Below, piece after piece: positions 9,173-17,711 of a stretch of 64,000 bases of DNA (position 1 is its first letter; each line of letters starts with the position of its first letter). The DNA is from Candidatus Tayloriibacteriota bacterium. Lineage in GTDB: Bacteria; Patescibacteria; Paceibacteria; UBA9973; UBA6065. A model generated the notes under the pieces. That model saw only the letters and a list, made by a program, of their open reading frames with translations, had not been told where the DNA came from and searched no databases. The stretch spans positions 1-64,000 of the forward strand of contig JACRJQ010000005.1 of the NCBI GenBank assembly GCA_016215405.1. The letters run 5' to 3'. The translations under genes and the position numbers were made by a program.

Positions 9173-11494
9173 ATGACCAGCACTACGGGCGCGTCGAGAG
9201 GGCTCGACAAGATATCGTTTATCATCTTTCAGGTCGTCCTTTTCTTTACCCCGCTATTCTTCATCCCATCCGTCTCCGTGCCTTTGCAGACGGGAAGGTC
9301 GGCCTTCATCCTTATCGGCATCGTCCTCGCCTTTATCTTCTGGGCGATAGCGCGCCTTAAGGACGGCGTATTCGAGATGCCGAAGACATGGCTTTATGCG
9401 GGAGCCGGGATCTTCGCCCTCGCGTATGCGCTCGCGGCGGTCTTCTCGCCTAATCATCCTGTCTCGTACTCCGGCAGCGGGCTCGAGCTCGGGACGCTCG
9501 CGTTCTTTCTGCCTTCGCTTCTCCTCTTCGCCCTCGTGCCTCTCGTGGTGCGCAGGTCGGAGGAGATATTCTATTCTTATGCGACTATCCTCGGCTCGTT
9601 CTTCCTCGTCGCGCTCTTCCATATCGTCCGGTTCATAGGCGGCCCTGACACTCTCTCTTTCGGGATCCTTACCGATGCGACGTCCGCCATACTCGGCAAA
9701 TGGAACGACGTCGGAGTGTTCTTCGGCCTCACCGCGCTCGTCTCTCTCATAACGCTCGAGAGGGCGACGCTCGGTCGCCTCATGAAAGTCCTCGCGTACG
9801 TTGCGTTCGTCATATCTCTCGCGATGGTCGTCATCGTGAACTTCTCGCCAGTCTGGGTCGCTCTGGCCGTTCTCTCGCTCGTCTTCCTCGTCCACAAGAT
9901 GTCGTTCGATAAGTCTGGGTCATTGGGCGCGCGCATCCCGTATAGGGCGCTCATCGTCCTCATACTCTCGGTGCTCTTCGTGTTCGGAGGCTCGAAGATC
10001 GGGTCCCTCATAGCGGATTCGCTCGGCACTTCGCAGGTCGAGGTGCGGCCTTCTTGGGCGGCTACTTTGGAGGTCTCGAAGGCGACGCTTAAGGACGATC
10101 CGCTCTTCGGAGCAGGTCCGAACAGGTTCTCTTCCGAATGGCTCGCTGCGAAGCCTGACGGCATAAACAGCACCATCTTCTGGAACGTCGACTTCAACTA
10201 CGGCATCGGATTCCTTCCGAGCCTCGTCGCGACGACCGGTATTATCGGAGGATTGGCTGCTCTGGCGTTTGTAGTCCTTTTCGCACTCCTCGCCGTAAAG
10301 GCCCTCTTCCGCCAGGAATCTTCGCCGTTCTCTCGGTATCTCGTCCTATCGTCCCTTTTCGGATCGGCGTATCTGTGGATATTCTCCATCGTCTACGTCC
10401 CGTCTGCAGGGCTCTGGGTCCTCACCCTCGCGATGACAGGCCTCTTCGTCGCCGCGCTCCGCGAGGATAAGGTCATCGCTTCGGGCTCTATATCGGTCCT
10501 CGACAGGCCGGCCGCGAGCTTCGTTTCGGTCCTTCTCACCATCCTCGGCCTCATCGCCGCCGTGGCCTTCGCTTACTTTGTTGCCGTAAAGCTCCTTTCG
10601 GGCATCTACTTCCAGAAGGGGGTGATAGCGGCTAACACGACAGGCGATATAGAGGTCGCGGAGAGGAATATCGGCAAGGCTCTAGACCTCTCTCCGTCTG
10701 ACGCTTACTACAGGTCGCTCTCGGAGATCTATCTCGTCCGCATCAATACGCTCCTCCAAGACACGAAGGTCACCCAGTCTGAGGCGCAGTCGCAGTTCCA
10801 GGGTCTTCTTTCCGCGGCGATCCAGTCGGCTCAGGCCGCCGTCGCGTTCGATCCTACGAACTATCAGAATCACCTCTCGCTCGGAAGGATATACGAGGCG
10901 GTCGTCCCTCTTAAGATAGAGGGAGCCTACGCGAGCGCGAAGGCTTCTTATGAGACGGCTCTCTCGGTCAATCCGTCGAGCCCTGAGATCTTCCTCGTCC
11001 TTGCTCGTCTTGAGACTGTGAACGAAGACGCTACGGCCGCCAAGGATTACATAGCGAAAGCTCTGGAGAAGAAGGGAGACTACGCCGACGCGATATTCCT
11101 CCTCTCTCAGATACAGATCGCGGAAGGTGACGTCGCGAACGCGATCAATTCCGTCTCCGCCGTAGCGACGCTCTCTCCGAACGACCCAGGCATCTTCTTC
11201 CAGCTCGGACTCCTCTACTACAATCAGAAGAGCTATGGGAATTCCGTCCTCGCGCTCGAGAGGGCTATCACGCTCAACCCTGAGTACGCGAATGCGAAAT
11301 ACTTCCTCGGCCTCGCATACTACCAAGCGAACGATAAGGACAAGGCGCTCGTCCAATTCCAGGACCTCGCGAAGACGAATCCTGACAATACCGAGATAAA
11401 GGCGATCGTCGAGAACCTCGAAGCGGGCAAGCCGCCGTTCCCTCCGACTACGAATCCAGTCACGAGGCCGAACCTTCCGGTCGACGAGAATTAG
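9173..11494 (+). CDS. O-antigen ligase/polymerase-like membrane protein with C-terminal TPRs
   Basis: The first 480 residues carry about a dozen hydrophobic segments, with a central loop (WAATLEVSKATLKDDPLFG) resembling the Wzy/WaaL fold. Residues 500-750 are soluble tetratricopeptide repeats (for example NPEYANAKYFLGLAYYQANDK is of the TPR type). Proteins with this layout are placed with O-antigen ligases or glycan polymerases, so a role in assembling or attaching a surface polysaccharide is likely; the substrate is unknown. A GC-rich terminator follows, and murJ starts 84 bases downstream. Confidence 0.75.
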   Translation: MTSTTGASRGLDKISFIIFQVVLFFTPLFFIPSVSVPLQTGRSAFILIGIVLAFIFWAIARLKDGVFEMPKTWLYAGAGIFALAYALAAVFSPNHPVSYSGSGLELGTLAFFLPSLLLFALVPLVVRRSEEIFYSYATILGSFFLVALFHIVRFIGGPDTLSFGILTDATSAILGKWNDVGVFFGLTALVSLITLERATLGRLMKVLAYVAFVISLAMVVIVNFSPVWVALAVLSLVFLVHKMSFDKSGSLGARIPYRALIVLILSVLFVFGGSKIGSLIADSLGTSQVEVRPSWAATLEVSKATLKDDPLFGAGPNRFSSEWLAAKPDGINSTIFWNVDFNYGIGFLPSLVATTGIIGGLAALAFVVLFALLAVKALFRQESSPFSRYLVLSSLFGSAYLWIFSIVYVPSAGLWVLTLAMTGLFVAALREDKVIASGSISVLDRPAASFVSVLLTILGLIAAVAFAYFVAVKLLSGIYFQKGVIAANTTGDIEVAERNIGKALDLSPSDAYYRSLSEIYLVRINTLLQDTKVTQSEAQSQFQGLLSAAIQSAQAAVAFDPTNYQNHLSLGRIYEAVVPLKIEGAYASAKASYETALSVNPSSPEIFLVLARLETVNEDATAAKDYIAKALEKKGDYADAIFLLSQIQIAEGDVANAINSVSAVATLSPNDPGIFFQLGLLYYNQKSYGNSVLALERAITLNPEYANAKYFLGLAYYQANDKDKALVQFQDLAKTNPDNTEIKAIVENLEAGKPPFPPTTNPVTRPNLPVDEN

Positions 11495-11509
11495 GATCTA
11501 AGGATAAAA

Positions 11510-11539
11510 GCCGCCGGCCCTAGGGCCGGCGGCTTTTTT
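11510..11539 (+). terminator. Rho-independent terminator
   Basis: An 11-bp GC stem (11510-11520 with 11523-11533), then six T. Confidence 0.85.
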
Positions 11540-11562
11540 GAGGATAATGCCGTAGGTCTCAA

Positions 11563-11571
11563 TGCTATAAT
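11563..11571 (+). promoter_or_regulatory. extended -10 of murJ
   Basis: TG-C-TATAAT lies seven bases before the ATG at 11579, predicting a leaderless message. Confidence 0.6.
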
Positions 11572-11578
11572 CTCCCCA

Positions 11579-13258
11579 ATGGTAAAGAGGATATTCTCCT
11601 TCGTCGGCAAAGAGATCAGCGGTCTTCACGAGGCCGCGTATCTTTTGGCGCTCTCCTCGGTCGCGTCGCTCTTGTTCGCCCTCGTAAGAGACAGGCTCCT
11701 CGCGCACATGCTCGGCGCAGGCGCAGACCTCGACGTCTATTTCGCCGCGTTCCGAGTGCCGGATTTCATATTCGTCGCCGTCGCCTCTCTCGTCTCTACG
11801 TCTATCCTCGTGCCGTTCCTCATAGAGGCGAGGCAGAAGGGAGAGGACGAGCTGAAGTCGTCGATCGAGAGCCTTTTCCGCGCTTTTACGTTCCTCATCG
11901 TGGTCGTATCTATAGCTGCCGCTGTCTTTATGGAGCCGATACAGAGGGCGTTGTTCCCGAACATATTCGCGGCGGGCAAGGGAGCTGACCTCGTCCTCGC
12001 GTCCCGCATACTCCTCCTTTCGCCTATCCTGCTCGGTTTCGGCAGCTTCTTCGCGTCTATAACCCAGATGCAGAACCGTTTCCTCGTCTATGCCCTGGGA
12101 GCCCCTCTCTACAATATCGGCATCATCCTCGGGATCCTCTTCTTTCTGCCGTTCTACGGCGTCACAGGCCTCGTCTGGGGGGTCGTCCTCGGCGCCGCGC
12201 TCCTGCTTTGCATACAGCTGCCTCTCGTTATCCGTGACGGACATTTCCCGACGTTCTCGTTCTCGTTCGAGTGGGCGAGAGTGAAGCAAGTCGCAAGGCT
12301 TTCGATCCCGCGCACCATAACCTTATCGTCGCAGCAGCTCTCGACCCTCGCCTTGGTCTCCTTCGCGTCGTTTCTCGGCGCGGGTTCCATATCCATATTC
12401 AACCTCTCGTTCAATCTCCAATCGGTACCGCTCTCCATCATAGGCGCGAGCTATTCTTCTGCAGCGTTCCCGATGCTCGCTCGCTTTATGGCGGAAGGGA
12501 ATAGGGAGGCGTTCCTCGGCAAGATGATATCGGCCGCGAAGCACGTGATCTTCTGGGCCGTGCCGCTCTCGGCGCTCTTCATCGTATTGCGGGCCCAGAT
12601 AGTCCGAACGGTCCTCGGGTCCGGCGCGTTCTCGTGGTCCGACACGCGCCTCACTTCCGCCGCCCTAGCTCTCTTCGTAGTCTCCGCGGCGGGACAGTCT
12701 CTTATCCTCCTTTTCGTCCGTTCGTTCTATGCGGAAGGGAAGACCGCGAAACCCCTCCTTATCAACGCGATATCAATGGCCGTCACCGTAGGTCTCGGCT
12801 TCCTCCTCATCAAGCTCTACCATCTCGTGCCGCTCTTTAGGGATTTCACCGAGGCGCTCATGAAAGCCGAGGGTTCGAAGGATTCGTCCGTGCTCATGCT
12901 CCCTCTGGCGTTCTCTATCGGGACCTTCCTCAATCTCTTCCTCCACTGGGTCTCGTTCGGCAGGGAGTTCTCCGGGTTCACGAGACCCGTGCTTAAGACC
13001 GCATTCCACTCCGTCGGGGCGTCGCTTATCGGGTCTCTCATCGCATATAGGTCGCTTCGCCTTTTTGACGACGTATTCGACCTCTCTACAGCTTTCGGCA
13101 TCTTCATGCAGGGCCTCTGCGCAGGCGTGGTCGGCATCGTCGCGATCGCAGCCGTCCTCGCCCTCCTGCGCTCGCAGGAGCTTCGAGATATCAGCGCCGC
13201 TATCCATGAAAAGGTCTGGAAGGTCGATCGCTCGTCTCTCGATAAGCTGCCCTCATAG
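11579..13258 (+). CDS. murJ: lipid II flippase MurJ (MviN)
   Basis: A 559-residue polytopic protein of the MOP superfamily that moves lipid II across the membrane for peptidoglycan synthesis. The N-terminus has the family pattern of a first helix, then RDRLLAHMLGAGADLDVYFAAFRVPD, and 13-14 hydrophobic segments follow. The preceding gene may also act on a cell-surface polymer. It is transcribed from its own -10 box just upstream. Confidence 0.93.
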   Translation: MVKRIFSFVGKEISGLHEAAYLLALSSVASLLFALVRDRLLAHMLGAGADLDVYFAAFRVPDFIFVAVASLVSTSILVPFLIEARQKGEDELKSSIESLFRAFTFLIVVVSIAAAVFMEPIQRALFPNIFAAGKGADLVLASRILLLSPILLGFGSFFASITQMQNRFLVYALGAPLYNIGIILGILFFLPFYGVTGLVWGVVLGAALLLCIQLPLVIRDGHFPTFSFSFEWARVKQVARLSIPRTITLSSQQLSTLALVSFASFLGAGSISIFNLSFNLQSVPLSIIGASYSSAAFPMLARFMAEGNREAFLGKMISAAKHVIFWAVPLSALFIVLRAQIVRTVLGSGAFSWSDTRLTSAALALFVVSAAGQSLILLFVRSFYAEGKTAKPLLINAISMAVTVGLGFLLIKLYHLVPLFRDFTEALMKAEGSKDSSVLMLPLAFSIGTFLNLFLHWVSFGREFSGFTRPVLKTAFHSVGASLIGSLIAYRSLRLFDDVFDLSTAFGIFMQGLCAGVVGIVAIAAVLALLRSQELRDISAAIHEKVWKVDRSSLDKLPS

Positions 13259-13308
13259 GCTTCGAAAGCTTCAATTTTCGGCGTTTTCTGTTAGTATGAC
13301 CCTTACCT

Positions 13309-15117
13309 ATGGATATCTCGCGCATACGGAATTTCAGCATCATAGCCCATATAGACCACGGCAAATCCACCCTTGCCGACCGTTTGCTTGAGATAACCGG
13401 AACGATAGAGAAGAGGAAGATGCAGGAGCAGGTCCTCGACTCGATGGAATTGGAGCGCGAGCGAGGCATCACCATAAAGATGCAGCCGGTGCGCATGGAA
13501 TATTCTCTCGACGGGGCGGACTACGTGATGAACCTTATCGATACGCCCGGACATATCGACTTCTCATACGAGGTCTCTCGGGCCCTCAAGGCGGTCGAAG
13601 GGTCGATACTCCTTGTGGACGCGACCCAGGGCGTGCAGGCGCAAACCCTCACGACCCTCACTATGGCTCGCGAGTCTGGGCTCGTCATCATCCCTGTCGT
13701 GTCGAAGATCGATTCGCCTTTGGCGCGCACCGACGAGGTGAAGATGGAGATAGCCCAGCTTTTGAATATCGACCTCGACCTCATATTGGGAGTATCGGGA
13801 AAGACAGGGGAAGGCGTACCCGAGCTCCTTCGGGAGCTCGTGAGGCGCGTGCCGGCCCCTAAGACAGAGGTCGCGATCGACGGCAAGGACTTTCGTTCGC
13901 TCGTTTTCGATTTTCAATATTCGAACCATCGAGGAGTCACCGTCTACACGCGCGTCATGGACGGGACGGTCGAGAAAGGGGACACCCTCATATTCCGCGT
14001 CGCGAACGAGACGTTCATAGTGAACGAGGTCGGCATATTCTCGCCGGACGAGATGCCGAGGGAGGCATTGTCAGCTGGGGAGATCGGCTATATCGTGACC
14101 GGAGTCAAAGAGCCGGGCATCGCCTCTGTGGGAGACACTATCACGGCCCTCCGCTCTGACCTCGATCCGCTCCACGGCTATATGAAGCCTGCTCCCGTCG
14201 TGTGGGCATCTATCTATCCTGAGAGCCAGGACGATCTGACGCTTTTGCGACAAGCGCTCGGTCGCCTGTCGCTCTCCGACTCTGCGTTCACATATGAAGA
14301 AGAGTCCTCAGGCACGCTCGGTCGCGGATTCCGCTGCGGATTCCTCGGGATGCTCCATCTCGAGATCATAACAGAGCGCCTGCGCCGCGAATTCAACCTT
14401 AATCTCGTCGTCACGACACCTTCTATCACATACGAGGTCACTTTCAAGAACGGCAAAAAAGTCATCGTCTATTCGCCGCCTCTGTTCCCGGACGAAGGAG
14501 ATATAGCGAAGATAGAGGAACCGTGGGTCGAGCTCAAGATAATAACGCCGAACGACTATATCGGCGCCCTCACCCAGATAATCTTCGAGCACGAAGGCGT
14601 CTCTGACCATATGGACACATGGGGAGCGGGAAGGACGGCTATAACCGTGCACATGCCCCTGCGCGAACTCATGAGGAATTTCTTCGATAACGTGAAGTCT
14701 GTCACATCGGGCTACGCATCGATCTCTTACCAGCCCACCGTGATGAAGGTCGCCGACGTGGCGCGGCTCGATATACTCATCGGCGAGGAGGTGGTGCCCG
14801 CGTTCACCCGCATCGTCGCGCGGACGAAAGCCTATGAAGAGGCCGAGAAGGTCGTCGAGAAGCTCGAACAGATACTCCCTAAGCAGATGTTCGTGACGAA
14901 GATCCAGGGTAAGGCGGGAGGACGCATCCTCGCTTCGCGTACCAAGGCGGCGCTCAAGAAGACGGTCACGGCGCATCTGTCGGGAGGCGACATAAGCCGC
15001 AAGAAGAAGCTCTGGAACATCCAAAAGGAAGGAAAGAAGCGCATGCTCGAGCGCGGGCAGGGCGATATAAACATCCCTCAGGAGGTGTTCGTGAAGATGA
15101 TGAGGATGGGGGAATAG
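13309..15117 (+). CDS. lepA: elongation factor 4 (LepA)
   Basis: A ribosomal back-translocase GTPase of 602 residues. The G domain has AHIDHGKSTLADRL (G1), RGITIK (G2), DTPGHIDF (G3) and SKID (G4). Domains II, III and V follow, and the LepA-specific C-terminal domain is present (GGDISRKKKLWNIQKEGKKR near the end). The length matches the family. The start at 13309 gives the usual short N-terminus. A TAGTAT box at 13292-13297 leaves at most a few bases of leader. Confidence 0.97.
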   Translation: MDISRIRNFSIIAHIDHGKSTLADRLLEITGTIEKRKMQEQVLDSMELERERGITIKMQPVRMEYSLDGADYVMNLIDTPGHIDFSYEVSRALKAVEGSILLVDATQGVQAQTLTTLTMARESGLVIIPVVSKIDSPLARTDEVKMEIAQLLNIDLDLILGVSGKTGEGVPELLRELVRRVPAPKTEVAIDGKDFRSLVFDFQYSNHRGVTVYTRVMDGTVEKGDTLIFRVANETFIVNEVGIFSPDEMPREALSAGEIGYIVTGVKEPGIASVGDTITALRSDLDPLHGYMKPAPVVWASIYPESQDDLTLLRQALGRLSLSDSAFTYEEESSGTLGRGFRCGFLGMLHLEIITERLRREFNLNLVVTTPSITYEVTFKNGKKVIVYSPPLFPDEGDIAKIEEPWVELKIITPNDYIGALTQIIFEHEGVSDHMDTWGAGRTAITVHMPLRELMRNFFDNVKSVTSGYASISYQPTVMKVADVARLDILIGEEVVPAFTRIVARTKAYEEAEKVVEKLEQILPKQMFVTKIQGKAGGRILASRTKAALKKTVTAHLSGGDISRKKKLWNIQKEGKKRMLERGQGDINIPQEVFVKMMRMGE

Positions 15118-15235
15118 ACCTGGAGGCTGTCTCGTCTGGTCTGTCGTCGGTTTGCGGGAGTCGGAACTTTTCAGTCACATGTCGCGTTATATAGGTAGCT
15201 CGACATTACAAAGCGCTTAATTTCGCGAGAGAGGA
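15118..15235 (+). promoter_or_regulatory. intergenic region with Shine-Dalgarno for the split mutase
   Basis: The purine run GAGAGGA ends just before the ATG at 15236, one of the few clear ribosome binding sites in the window. A GTTATATAGG sequence near 15184 may contain the -10. Confidence 0.4.
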
Positions 15236-15640
15236 ATGCAAAGCATCTATAGGGCATACGACGTGCGCGGCATATATCCGGACGAGGTGAACGCAGAGAG
15301 CGTAAAGAAGATAGGCAGGCAGTGCGCCCGGATATTCGAATCGGGGAAGGTCGTCATAAGCCAGGACGGGAGGCACGGCGGCGCGGAGCTGCGCCGCGCC
15401 TTTTGCGAAGGTCTCCTCGAAGAGGCTGGGCGCACTGGCAGAGAATTCGAGCTCATACAGGTGCCTTTATCCACATCCCCTATGTTCTACTATCTCGTTG
15501 GATATTACAGGGCTTCTGGCGGGGCGATGGTCACGGCTTCGCATAATCCAAAGGAGTATAACGGGATAAAGGCGGTACGGCGCGAAGGAGATTCCGTTAT
15601 GTTCGTAAGCGGCACCGAGATAGGAGCGATAGAACTCTAG
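15236..15640 (+). CDS. phosphomannomutase/phosphoglucomutase, N-terminal fragment (split gene)
   Basis: 134 residues equal to domain I of the alpha-D-phosphohexomutase family. They carry RAYDVRGIYPDEV and the catalytic phosphoserine loop TASHNPKEYNGIK. The frame ends at TAG (15638-15640). The rest of the enzyme begins at 15643 in a different frame. An intact enzyme of this family has about 450 residues in one chain, so this is either a frameshifted gene or two separately translated chains that assemble. The catalytic serine is here; the metal site is in the other half. Confidence 0.8.
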   Translation: MQSIYRAYDVRGIYPDEVNAESVKKIGRQCARIFESGKVVISQDGRHGGAELRRAFCEGLLEEAGRTGREFELIQVPLSTSPMFYYLVGYYRASGGAMVTASHNPKEYNGIKAVRREGDSVMFVSGTEIGAIEL

Positions 15641-15642
15641 CG

Positions 15643-16539
15643 ATGAATATGGACCACCACGTCAGGGCATATGCCGATTTCCTCGAGTCGAAGACAGATC
15701 TGAGGATGCCGCTTAAGGTCGTATGCGACTTTTCGAACGGCCCGACCTCCATCGTCGCGCGCGAGCTCGCGCGAAGGCTCTCGTCGAGCCTGCACATGGT
15801 GCCGATGAACGATTCGGTGCACCCCGATTTCCCGGCCCACGGCCCAGACCCCTCGGTCCCCGCGGCGGCGACCGAGATAGGGAAAAAAGTCGTGGAGACC
15901 CGCGCGGATCTCGGCGTCATATTCGATGGCGACGGCGATCGCGCGGTCTTCGTAGACGAAAGGGGCGTGCCCGTGCCGCCCGTCGCAGTCGCCCTGTTCC
16001 TCATGAAGAATATCCCGGGCCCGCACGTCCTCGACGCCTTGCTTTACGAAGCGGCGACGCATCTCGATCCTAGCCTCATAGGAAGCATCTTCGCCTCTAA
16101 GGTGGGCAGGTTCTTTATAAGCAGGACGATGAGGGAGAAGGGTGCCTCGATCGGCGCCGAATTCTCCGGGCACTTTTTCTTTAGAGATTTTTTCGGGCTC
16201 GATTCGGCCCTCCTTACGATGATTTCGGTCTTGAACCTGATATCTCGCACGGAGGCTCGCGCCTCGTCGTCTTTCTCGAGATACGGCGGGCACTCCGTAG
16301 TAGCGGCTAAAGCCTGCCTCTCGAGGCCGTTCTCTTCTGTCGCGGAGGATATCAAGCTCTCCGTATCTTCCCAAGGCCCGCGAATATCGGAGTTAGACGG
16401 CCTGACCGTCGATTTCGGAGACAGATGGGTGAATCTGCGGCCCTCGAATACCGAACCGGTGATAAGGATAACGGCAGGGGCGCCAGATCCCATCGTCGCA
16501 GAAGCGCTCGGGGAAGAGTTTAGAAAGGCTGTCGCCTAA
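15643..16539 (+). CDS. phosphomannomutase/phosphoglucomutase, C-terminal fragment (split gene)
   Basis: 298 residues matching domains II-IV of the same family. The metal-binding loop is DGDGDRAVF near residue 88, the sugar loop is GAEFSGHFFF, and the C-terminal phosphate loop is RPSNTEPVIRI. Its ATG starts two bases after the stop of the N-terminal half. A GGAG 16 bases upstream is rather far for a ribosome site, so translation may depend on coupling. About 10-20 residues normally linking domains I and II seem to be missing. All functional loops are intact, which favours a working split enzyme over a decaying pseudogene. Confidence 0.8.
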   Translation: MNMDHHVRAYADFLESKTDLRMPLKVVCDFSNGPTSIVARELARRLSSSLHMVPMNDSVHPDFPAHGPDPSVPAAATEIGKKVVETRADLGVIFDGDGDRAVFVDERGVPVPPVAVALFLMKNIPGPHVLDALLYEAATHLDPSLIGSIFASKVGRFFISRTMREKGASIGAEFSGHFFFRDFFGLDSALLTMISVLNLISRTEARASSSFSRYGGHSVVAAKACLSRPFSSVAEDIKLSVSSQGPRISELDGLTVDFGDRWVNLRPSNTEPVIRITAGAPDPIVAEALGEEFRKAVA

Positions 16540-16541
16540 AT

Positions 16542-16569
16542 CGAAAGCCGGCTCGAGGCCGGCTTTTCG
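16542..16569. terminator. bidirectional terminator
   Basis: An 11-bp GC-rich stem with a TCGA loop between the convergent mutase gene and the small minus-strand ORF. Confidence 0.75.
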
Positions 16570-16572
16570 CTC

Positions 16573-16680
16573 TTAGTAGAGGGACGGAAGGTAGGCGAGT
16601 ATCATCGACAGGATGATAAGGACGCATATGACGCCCCAGACGATCGCTACTTTCTTTCGGTGGTTCGGATTGAGAAGCAT
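16573..16680 (-). CDS. 35-residue single-pass membrane protein
   Basis: A short ORF reads MLLNPNHRKKVAIVWGVICV and continues into a hydrophobic stretch ending AYLPSLY. It has a basic N-terminal tail, then one transmembrane helix (about residues 11-31), so the tail should face the cytoplasm. A good promoter stands just upstream on the same strand (TTGAAA-17-TACCAT), and a terminator follows the stop. Its function is unknown. Confidence 0.65.
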   Translation of the reverse strand: MLLNPNHRKKVAIVWGVICVLIILSMILAYLPSLY

Positions 16681-16704
16681 TGTGTAATGGGTTAAAGTAA
16701 GTGC

Positions 16705-16733
16705 ATGGTAGCGCGTTTCGGTCCCGATTTCAA
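16705..16733 (-). promoter_or_regulatory. promoter of the 35-residue membrane protein
   Basis: On the minus strand: TTGAAA (16728-16733), a 17-base spacer, TACCAT (16705-16710). The leader would be about 20 bases. Confidence 0.65.
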
Positions 16734-16741
16734 CATTCTAC

Positions 16742-17125
16742 ATGAGAGAGTTCGAGGAACGCAGAAAGGTGAAGAAGCTCCTGCATTCGCGGTACGCGAT
16801 AGCGGCTTTACTCGTCGTGCTCCTACTTCTATCTCGTGGCGTTTGGGGCGCCTACCAGAAATACGCGAGGTCTGAGGAGATAGCGCAGAGGATCGAGGAG
16901 GAGTATTCTACGTTGCAGGAAAAAGAAGCCTCGCTTAGGTCCGCCCTTTCGGATCTGGAGACCGAAGAAGGGAGGGAGAGAGAGGTCCGCGATAGGTTCG
17001 GCGCCGTCAAAGAGGGCGAGAGGCTCATCATCCTCGTCGACGACGAAGCGCCCGCGAAACAGACCGTTCGCTTCGAGTCGAGGGGGCTCTGGCAGAGGAT
17101 AAAGGATCTTTTCACGCGAGATTAG
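16742..17125 (+). CDS. septum formation initiator (DivIC/FtsB-like)
   Basis: 127 residues: a short cytoplasmic N-terminus, one transmembrane helix (about 17-38), then a coiled coil (about 45-85), then an acidic and basic tail. This is the layout of DivIC/FtsB, bitopic proteins that bridge early and late divisome components. Its stop codon lies inside the tRNA-Gly gene (10-bp overlap), so the two are probably on one transcript and the tRNA must be cut from the mRNA end. Confidence 0.8.
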   Translation: MREFEERRKVKKLLHSRYAIAALLVVLLLLSRGVWGAYQKYARSEEIAQRIEEEYSTLQEKEASLRSALSDLETEEGREREVRDRFGAVKEGERLIILVDDEAPAKQTVRFESRGLWQRIKDLFTRD

Positions 17126-17186
17126 TTTAGTGGTAGAACTGGTGCTTCCCAAGCATCGGGCGCGGGTTCGATTCCCGCATCTCGCA
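17116..17186 (+). tRNA. tRNA-Gly (anticodon CCC)
   Basis: A 71-nt cloverleaf with acceptor GCGAGAT/ATCTCGC, anticodon loop TTCCCAA and T-loop GGTTCGATTCC. CCA is not encoded. Its 5' end overlaps the end of the DivIC-like gene. Unlike tRNA-Phe, -Val, -Ser and -Glu here, it has no tRNA-copy element downstream. Confidence 0.95.
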
Positions 17187-17242
17187 CTATTGGCGGAGAT
17201 GAAATTTTTGTTGCCTAGTCCCTCAAGAGAGGGTAAATCGGG

Positions 17243-17248
17243 TATAAT
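17243..17248 (+). promoter_or_regulatory. -10 box of the glutaredoxin gene
   Basis: TATAAT ends seven bases before the ATG at 17256. This supports that start over an in-frame upstream ATG at 17130 inside the tRNA. Confidence 0.65.
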
Positions 17249-17255
17249 GCCATCT

Positions 17256-17492
17256 ATGAAAAAAGTAGAGATATATTCGACCCCGGTATGCAAGTATTGC
17301 AATCTTGCGAAGAATTTCTTTAAGAAGAACAACGTATCGTATACGGAATACGACGTCGCTTCTGACGGAGCGAAGAGGGCTGAGATGGTGGAGAAATCCG
17401 GCCAGCTCGGGGTGCCGGTGATCGATGTAGGCGGCGACATAGTCGTAGGCTTCGACGAAGCGGTCCTCAAGCATCTATTGGAGGTGAAATAG
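17256..17492 (+). CDS. glutaredoxin-like thiol oxidoreductase (NrdH/YruB type)
   Basis: 78 residues with a complete thioredoxin-fold core. The redox motif CKYC is at residues 12-15, the cis-proline segment is GVPVIDV, and the glutathione/thiol-site motif is VGFDEAVLKHLL. The small size and motif suit the electron donors of ribonucleotide reductases or general disulfide exchange. A link to the NrdA redox tail at 7610-7633 is plausible but not shown. The start was placed by the -10 box. Confidence 0.88.
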   Translation: MKKVEIYSTPVCKYCNLAKNFFKKNNVSYTEYDVASDGAKRAEMVEKSGQLGVPVIDVGGDIVVGFDEAVLKHLLEVK

Positions 17493-17519
17493 GCGGATAT
17501 CCGTCCGATCGGTTTTAGA

Positions 17520-17560
17520 CCATGCAAAAACACTGGCTTAAGGCCAGTGTTTTTGCATGG
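17520..17560 (-). terminator. terminator of tRNA-Arg
   Basis: An inverted repeat of about 18 bp that includes the encoded CCA and runs to a T-rich arm on the minus strand. Confidence 0.75.
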
Positions 17561-17632
17561 TGCCCTCAGAAGGAATCGAACCTACATCTCATCCTTAGGA
17601 CGGATTTGCTCTATCCATTGAGCTATGAGGGC
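17558..17632 (-). tRNA. tRNA-Arg (anticodon CCT)
   Basis: On the minus strand: acceptor GCCCTCA/TGAGGGC, anticodon loop GTCCTAA (CCT), T-loop GGTTCGATTCC. The 3' CCA is encoded, unlike the other tRNAs in the window. There is no tRNA-copy element after it. Confidence 0.95.
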
Positions 17633-17696
17633 GCGAAAATGACTATAGCACAGGAGACGGGCCGGCCCAAGAGCTTCCATTTCCCGGTCTGAAGCG

Positions 17697-17702
17697 TATA
17701 CT
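17697..17702 (+). promoter_or_regulatory. -10 box (TATACT)
   Basis: Ends nine bases before the ATG at 17712. Confidence 0.5.
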
Positions 17703-17711
17703 ATCCTTATC

